This document shows positions 59,421-64,000 of a DNA stretch of 64,000 nucleotides, in pieces. A program made the position numbers and the translations under genes. The notes below the pieces were generated by a model. That model searched no databases and was not told where the DNA came from. It saw nothing but the letters and a program-made list of their open reading frames with translations. Positions within the stretch are counted from its first letter, which is position 1. Each line of letters begins with the position of its first letter. This stretch comes from Ischnura elegans. Taxonomy: Eukaryota; Arthropoda; Insecta; Odonata; Coenagrionidae. The stretch lies in assembly GCF_921293095.1 (NCBI RefSeq), contig NC_060247.1, positions 49,263,111 through 49,327,110 of the forward strand. The letters are read 5' to 3'.

Positions 59421-62072
59421 TAGGGTGGTGCGAAAAAAGTCAAGTTCCAAATTCAGTGTCGTAATAGTGCGGAAAAGTTGCGATACGTTAGTACAAGAAA
59501 AACAAAAAAAGAATTATTAAAATCGGACGTCATCTTCCGATCCCGCAAAGCACCTGAAAAAATGACAAAAATGAAAAAAATTGTTTTTTTTTGTTATAAA
59601 AAAATTAAATAAACTTCATACTTTTTAACGCTATGGCTAAAAATGATTACAAATAGTACATATACATGGCTTTAAACAGTTATATCCGATCGCGCAAGAT
59701 CATTAAAAATGTATAAAAATTGCAAATTAGCCGATTTTTCAGAGTTATTTAATAATTACTTATGACAAATTTTAGTGAAGTTTTAGTTAATCCAGTAGAT
59801 CAAAAAGAGACAATATAGCTGACCACTAGACTTGAAAGGCAAAATTGTGCTTTAAAAAGGCAGCATCTTAACCCTGTTGAAATCGAGAGTGAAGATGTTA
59901 AGGTTTTAAATGACGCCACGCAAAATTTAACAATTAAGGAGCAATTTGATGACTTTGAAGATTAAATATCTAGTACATCCAAGAAAAATTTGTCACCACG
60001 GCAAATGAGGGTAAAATTACAAACTACAGCTTTGCATTGTGATTGTGACCGTGCAGCTGCTGTTATAGAATCAAGTGCACTTGAAGACATTGGTGTTATA
60101 ACTGAAGGAGATACTTCAAGTTCATTGAATGATGTGATATTAGAAGGGAAAGGAGAAATACTAAAAGCGATTTACAGAAAATCCAGACGGGTAAAATTAC
60201 AAACTACAGCTTTGCATTGTGATTGCAAATTGATTTAGGTGAACTACACGGGTAATACTTGGAGGGAAGGATAGACGATACCCTAGTGATAGAAATTATT
60301 GATTCGAAGGAGTACCGCTGGACAGTTAAAGAGGAACACCATTCCCTAATAAAAAGAACCGTCCTCTGCGTATGTAAGTCATGTTTATCCAAGCTTCGGG
60401 TCTGCTAAAGACATTTGGCCTTCATATTATCTCATTTCTCTGATCAAGGAGTATCGTTGAAGTACTTAGATTTAGTTTGCTGTGATGGCACAACACCAAC
60501 ATTGGATATAAAGGTGGAGAGAGATCGAAGAACACATTGGACATCCGCTGCAGTGGGCGTTTGTTTGCTTCATTTCATTGAATTACTTTTCCGCCATCTT
60601 TTTCAGCATTTGGATGGTGAATTAACTGGCCAAAAATCTTTCAGTGGGAATTCTAAAACTGAATGATTATGGAAAGCTTCCAATACTGCATTTCCAAACA
60701 ATTGAATATGAAATTCTATAAGTGGATGGATAAATTTTGAGTAAGGGCCAAAGATACCTTATTAACATAAGTCAAGCAATTATTTGTGGTGACTTTCCAA
60801 ATGACTTAGCAAACCGTGATCCAGGACCATTTTCACATGCTAGATGGCTTACCTATCCAAATCGAGTTCTCCGACTTTATGTAAGTACCGAAAACCCCTC
60901 AGATGCTTTTGAAGACGTAGCTACTTTTATTTTAAATCTTACATGCCTGTTCGTGTGTACAGAGCAATAGAAACCTCTTGATTCTTGACTTAAGATTAAA
61001 ATAAAGTAGTTTTCCCGGTTATTGAACGGAACTCTTACTTTGCTCACCCAGAGAACGTATTGATGGCGATTTTTTATTATTATAGGAGGCACATTAGAGA
61101 GCAACGGCTAAAAAGAGTATTAAAAGCCACAGACTTAACCAAAAGGCAAACCCATCGGAAACTTAATTACTCCTACCATGGACTTCAAAGCAACTGAATA
61201 TATAGAATTGATTGACCGGAATATAGTAAAACTATCTACTCCACCTCTTCTTCGGAGAATGACCAATGTAGAAATCGCTTCCTTCATTGAATCAGGCGAT
61301 AAAACAGATTGGGATATTAAATCTTCCCATGTCACACGCAAGCAGTGGAGCCGTGAGTGAAATTGGTAACAGAGGCATCCCTTAAACTTTGTGGTTATCT
61401 ATCCAGAGATATTAGGGCTATATTCAAATCAAGGTCCATTATGTCAGACTTCACCACCAAATCGTAGTATTAAGTAGCGTTCAAAAACTAAAAGCTAAAA
61501 GTAGGACAAAAAATGTAAATATTGTACGTAGCAATAACCCTCATTGGTTGGATTGAGGGAAGGGAAAGGGCTGAACCCGAAGTAAGGCCACCTCCCCCCG
61601 GAGAGTTCTGGGATGTTTAAATATTATTAAATCATATCTTAATAAAGGAAGAGCTGCATAATCAAACATGTATATTAGACTAAAAGTTTGAGCATAAAAT
61701 ATTACCTCAAGTAATTATTACACAACTCTGAAAAATCGCCTAATTTGCAATTTTTATACATTTTTAATGATTTTTCGCGACCGGATATATTTGTTTAAAG
61801 CCATGAATATGTATATATTACTAAAAACCTATACTATTTGTAATCATTTTTAGCAATAGCGTTAAAAAATATAAAGTTTATTTAATTTTTTGAACAACAG
61901 GAAAAAAAACAATTTTTTTCATTTTTGTCATTTTTTCAGGTGCTTTGCGGGATCGGAAGATGACGTCCGATTTTAATAATTCTTTTTTTGTTTCTCTTGT
62001 ACTAACGCATCGCAGCTTTTCCGCGCTATTACGACACTGAATTTGGAACTTGCCTTTTTTCGCACCACCCTA
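59421..62072 (+). mobile_element. Complete but decayed hAT-like transposon with TSD
   Basis: Termini TAGGGTGGTGCGAAAAAA and TTTTTTCGCACCACCCTA are perfect inverted repeats and fit the hAT pattern YARNG. The inverted similarity extends about 345 bases inward on both sides. The flanks 59413-59420 and 62073-62080 are both ATGGTGGT, an exact 8-bp target duplication. Transposase remnants lie inside. It interrupts the mariner-like element, so it is the younger of the two insertions in that sense, although its own gene is degraded. Confidence 0.85.
59820..61470 (+). pseudogene. Degraded transposase of the hAT-like element
   Basis: Pieces in order, in different frames: RLERQNCALKRQHLNPVEIE, LSPRQMRVKLQTTALHCD (59985), LDLVCCDGTTPTLDI (60472) with a region ending RHLFQHLDGELTG, then ICGDFPNDLANRDPG, RVLRLYVSTENPS (60860), and MDFKATEYIELIDR (61178) with SHVTRKQW. 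Order and motifs match insect hAT-like proteins that I recall. Several stops and frameshifts break it, and a 35-base block (gtaaaattacaaactacagc...) is duplicated at 60009 and 60190. Confidence 0.7.
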
Positions 62073-62283
62073 ATGGTGGTGTCCACATATCAAGAGGTTA
62101 CCCTACATAATTTACAAAGTAACACATTGACCTATGGTGTGTCTCAAAAACAATTTGACTTACTTTCAAGCATTTTCATGCAAGCCACCTTACCTCAGCA
62201 ACAATGTTACACATTTGGGAAACTCTTCAGCTGCATTTCTCTTTGGCATTAGGTCGTTGTTAGTCTTAGTGGAAAGAACCACC

Positions 62284-63472
62284 ATGGAGAGCATTACTCC
62301 CACAATCAGGGCGGATATAATCGAAACTTACATATTAAATGGAAAGTCCGTTATCGAAACGATACGTAAAAATTTTTTTGAGCATGGTGTTCGCCTTAGA
62401 AGAACAGAGGTCCACAGGTTATACGACCAATTTAGGAAGGGAAATTGTTTCAACGTGGAACATCTTAAGAAGAGGAATTGTAAAGGGCGCCAAACAGTCT
62501 TATCAAAGCACAAAAACACAGTTGTGGCTTCGGTCTTGGCATCTCCATCAAGATCCATCCGCCGCCGCGCACTTTCATTGGACATTTCCAGATCTGTGTT
62601 ACAACGGGCTTTAAAAATTCTTAACTTGAAGCCTTATAAAGTGAGAATGGTACAGGAGCTTTGTGAAGGAGACCATGGCCATCGAACCCATTTCTGCAAC
62701 TGGATGATTGAAAAACTCAATGAAAACCCTATGTTCACATTTCAGGTTAGTATCTTATTCATTCTGTTGTTTTATGTTATTTTTCTTTGCTCTTCATGTC
62801 TTTTTATAAAGTTATATCAACTTTTCTGATGTATCTAAATTAAAAATGAAATTCATCCACTGCTTTTATGTTTCAGCTTATGTTTTCGGACGAAGCAAAA
62901 TTTTTTTTAAATGGTGCAGTGTCTTCAACCCACGCACGATATTGGGCGACAAGTAATCCCAAGGCACGGCGTGAGCGGTCGTTAAACAGAAATGGAGTAA
63001 TGGTGTTCATGGCCATAACAGCTACCCATGTTTTTGGGCAATACTTTTTCGAAAAGAACGTGAGGACAGACACTTATCAGGCTATGCTGGAGAACCTTTT
63101 CCGGGATATGGAGCGAGAAAATTTTGGAAATGCTGAGGAGGTGTGGTTCCAGCAGGATGGAGCCCCTGCTTACCGGTCCAAGGCGGTCCTCAATGTGCTA
63201 AAAGAGAAGTTTGGCAATCGGCTGGTGTCCATGGGGACAGAAGTTGAGTGGCCGCCAAGAACCTCGACCTCACTCCGTGTGATTTCTTTTTGTGGGGATT
63301 TTTGAAGCAGTTAGTGTATAAAAAAACATTTAATAATATTGAAGCGCTAAAAAGAGAGATAATGAGATGTGCCGAGTTTATTACCCCGTTTATGCTTGAG
63401 GACATTTTTACTCGTTCATTTGTCGAGCGAATTCAATTATGCCTGGCACGGGAGGGAGGGCACATTGAATAA
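62284..63472 (+). pseudogene. Mariner-type transposase with one intron and one frameshift
   Basis: Exon 62284-62745 (154 codons) and exon from 62877 join in phase 0 (TTTCAG|GTTAGT ... TATGTTTCAG|CTT); the 131-base intron has stops in frame. N-terminal helix-turn-helix part (residues 1-150), then the catalytic domain: first Asp in FSDEAKF (62889), second in QQDGAPAY (63156), third in LDLTPCDFFLWG (63266), about 36 residues after the second. A single missing base near 63262, in the WPPR-to-LDLTPC stretch, shifts the frame; downstream sequence is open to the stop at 63472. With one lesion, the copy died recently. An AATAAA lies shortly after the stop. It cuts and pastes its own element between inverted repeats. 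Confidence 0.82.
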
Positions 63473-63679
63473 TGGGTGCTTTATATTTATTTTTTATTTA
63501 TAATAAATATCACTTTGACTTTCTCATTAATATAAACCAAAACTTTACTTTCATTTTAATGCCCAATAAAGTTTGAAATTGACTAAAATCAGCCCATCAT
63601 CCCCTTCTTAATCACTAATTTAGTAACACTGATCTGGGAACGACACTAACCTTTACAACACCTTTAATTTAGCACGGTG

Positions 63680-64000
63680 TTTACCGCTCCATTGATTTGC
63701 GCATCCTTAAAAACGTTCCGGTTAGCGGGTTGATTTCCTGGATATTTTTGCGCACACCTCCGTGAATGTTGACCACCTTATGACCACAGGAGGTTAACGA
63801 CTAAACAAAATGGATAATATGTGCACTACACACCTCACTTGGCAACCCTTTGGTTGGAGACATTAGTTTCCTTGATATATCAAATCATGCCTTTATGACC
63901 CTTGACCCCCATTGTGACCTTCGGAGGTCAAAAAATCAACAATACTGATAAATGAACTGCAAAAATGACGTAATCACCCTTTAAAACCTATAGTTCGACA
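63680..64000 (-). repeat. Right inverted repeat of the mariner-like element (cut by window end)
   Basis: Reverse complement of 58785-59103, with about 90 percent identity by eye. Matching landmarks are ggttgatttcctggatattt, gtgaatgttgaccacctta and cctttggttggagacattag. The arm is still matching at the last base of the window. Confidence 0.85.

Larger units (their letters stand above)
58121..64000 (+). mobile_element. Large Tc1/mariner-like transposon with kb-scale inverted repeats, continues past the window
   Basis: The left end TACAGACTGTCCCAAGTG sits beside a TA dinucleotide. The left inverted repeat runs to about 59110. Its inner part (58785-59103) is matched in reverse complement by 63680-64000, where the window ends. 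Simple geometry puts the right end near 64660. Inside are a mariner-type transposase (62284-63472) and two later insertions, a SINE (59206-59395) and a hAT element (59421-62072). The long arms and an intron in the transposase gene are unusual for the superfamily. Confidence 0.75.

Noticed and set aside
62134-62283. Upstream extension of the mariner transposase frame by 50 codons
   Set aside because: The extension lacks similarity to the family; the ATG at 62284 starts directly before the conserved N-terminal helix-turn-helix.

Overview
The window looks like a piece of an insect (at least arthropod) nuclear genome. It is AT-rich, has long non-coding stretches, GT-AG introns and TATA promoters. 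Its transposon mix is typical of insects: a Tc1/mariner element, hAT elements and hAT MITEs, CR1-like and RTE-like LINEs, a Penelope-like fragment and tRNA-derived SINEs. The sequence alone does not fix the species or order.

The host content is a cluster of small membrane proteins across 0.5-48.1 kb. I count eight firm members: one on the + strand (521-5223) and seven on the - strand (5419-5877, 9711-10187, 13924-15666, 19417-21901, 35817-37678, 46150-46587, 47532-48113). A weaker ninth lies at 16777-17100. Most share one plan: signal peptide, variable linker often ending in R-Q, a motif like YYDFIITEYSYKIW running into one membrane segment, a short Pro/Tyr tail with Y-D-Y-[LFV], a K-R-[S/R] site, and a terminal amphipathic helix of the type R-x-I-x-x-I-L-R-x-I. 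In three members a phase-0 intron falls at the same point just after the membrane segment; three others have no intron there. I do not recognise the family and assign no function. Shared plan, shared strand and a shared intron point to tandem duplication from one ancestor.

Between the genes lie long non-coding stretches with a 147-bp tandem array (849-1440) whose units carry copies of the splice donor of the first gene, a 170-bp near-perfect palindrome (1721-1891), old direct duplications, a CR1-like LINE (25.6-27.3 kb), a Penelope-like fragment (38.4-39.2 kb), a SINE (39.8-40.0 kb) and a 597-bp hAT element with a perfect 8-bp target duplication (41237-41833). Three isolated GC-richer patches with good - strand donors may be 5' exons of the cluster genes.

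From 48.1 kb to the end the window is almost entirely transposons, often nested: two members of one hAT MITE family with perfect target duplications, two RTE-like LINE pieces, a young 3.37-kb element with about 690-bp terminal inverted repeats (53192-56564) that carries a hammerhead-ribozyme-like fold and a MITE, and a large mariner-like element (58121 to beyond 64000). The mariner element has about 1-kb inverted repeats and a nearly intact transposase with its own intron. A SINE and a complete but decayed hAT element have inserted into it.
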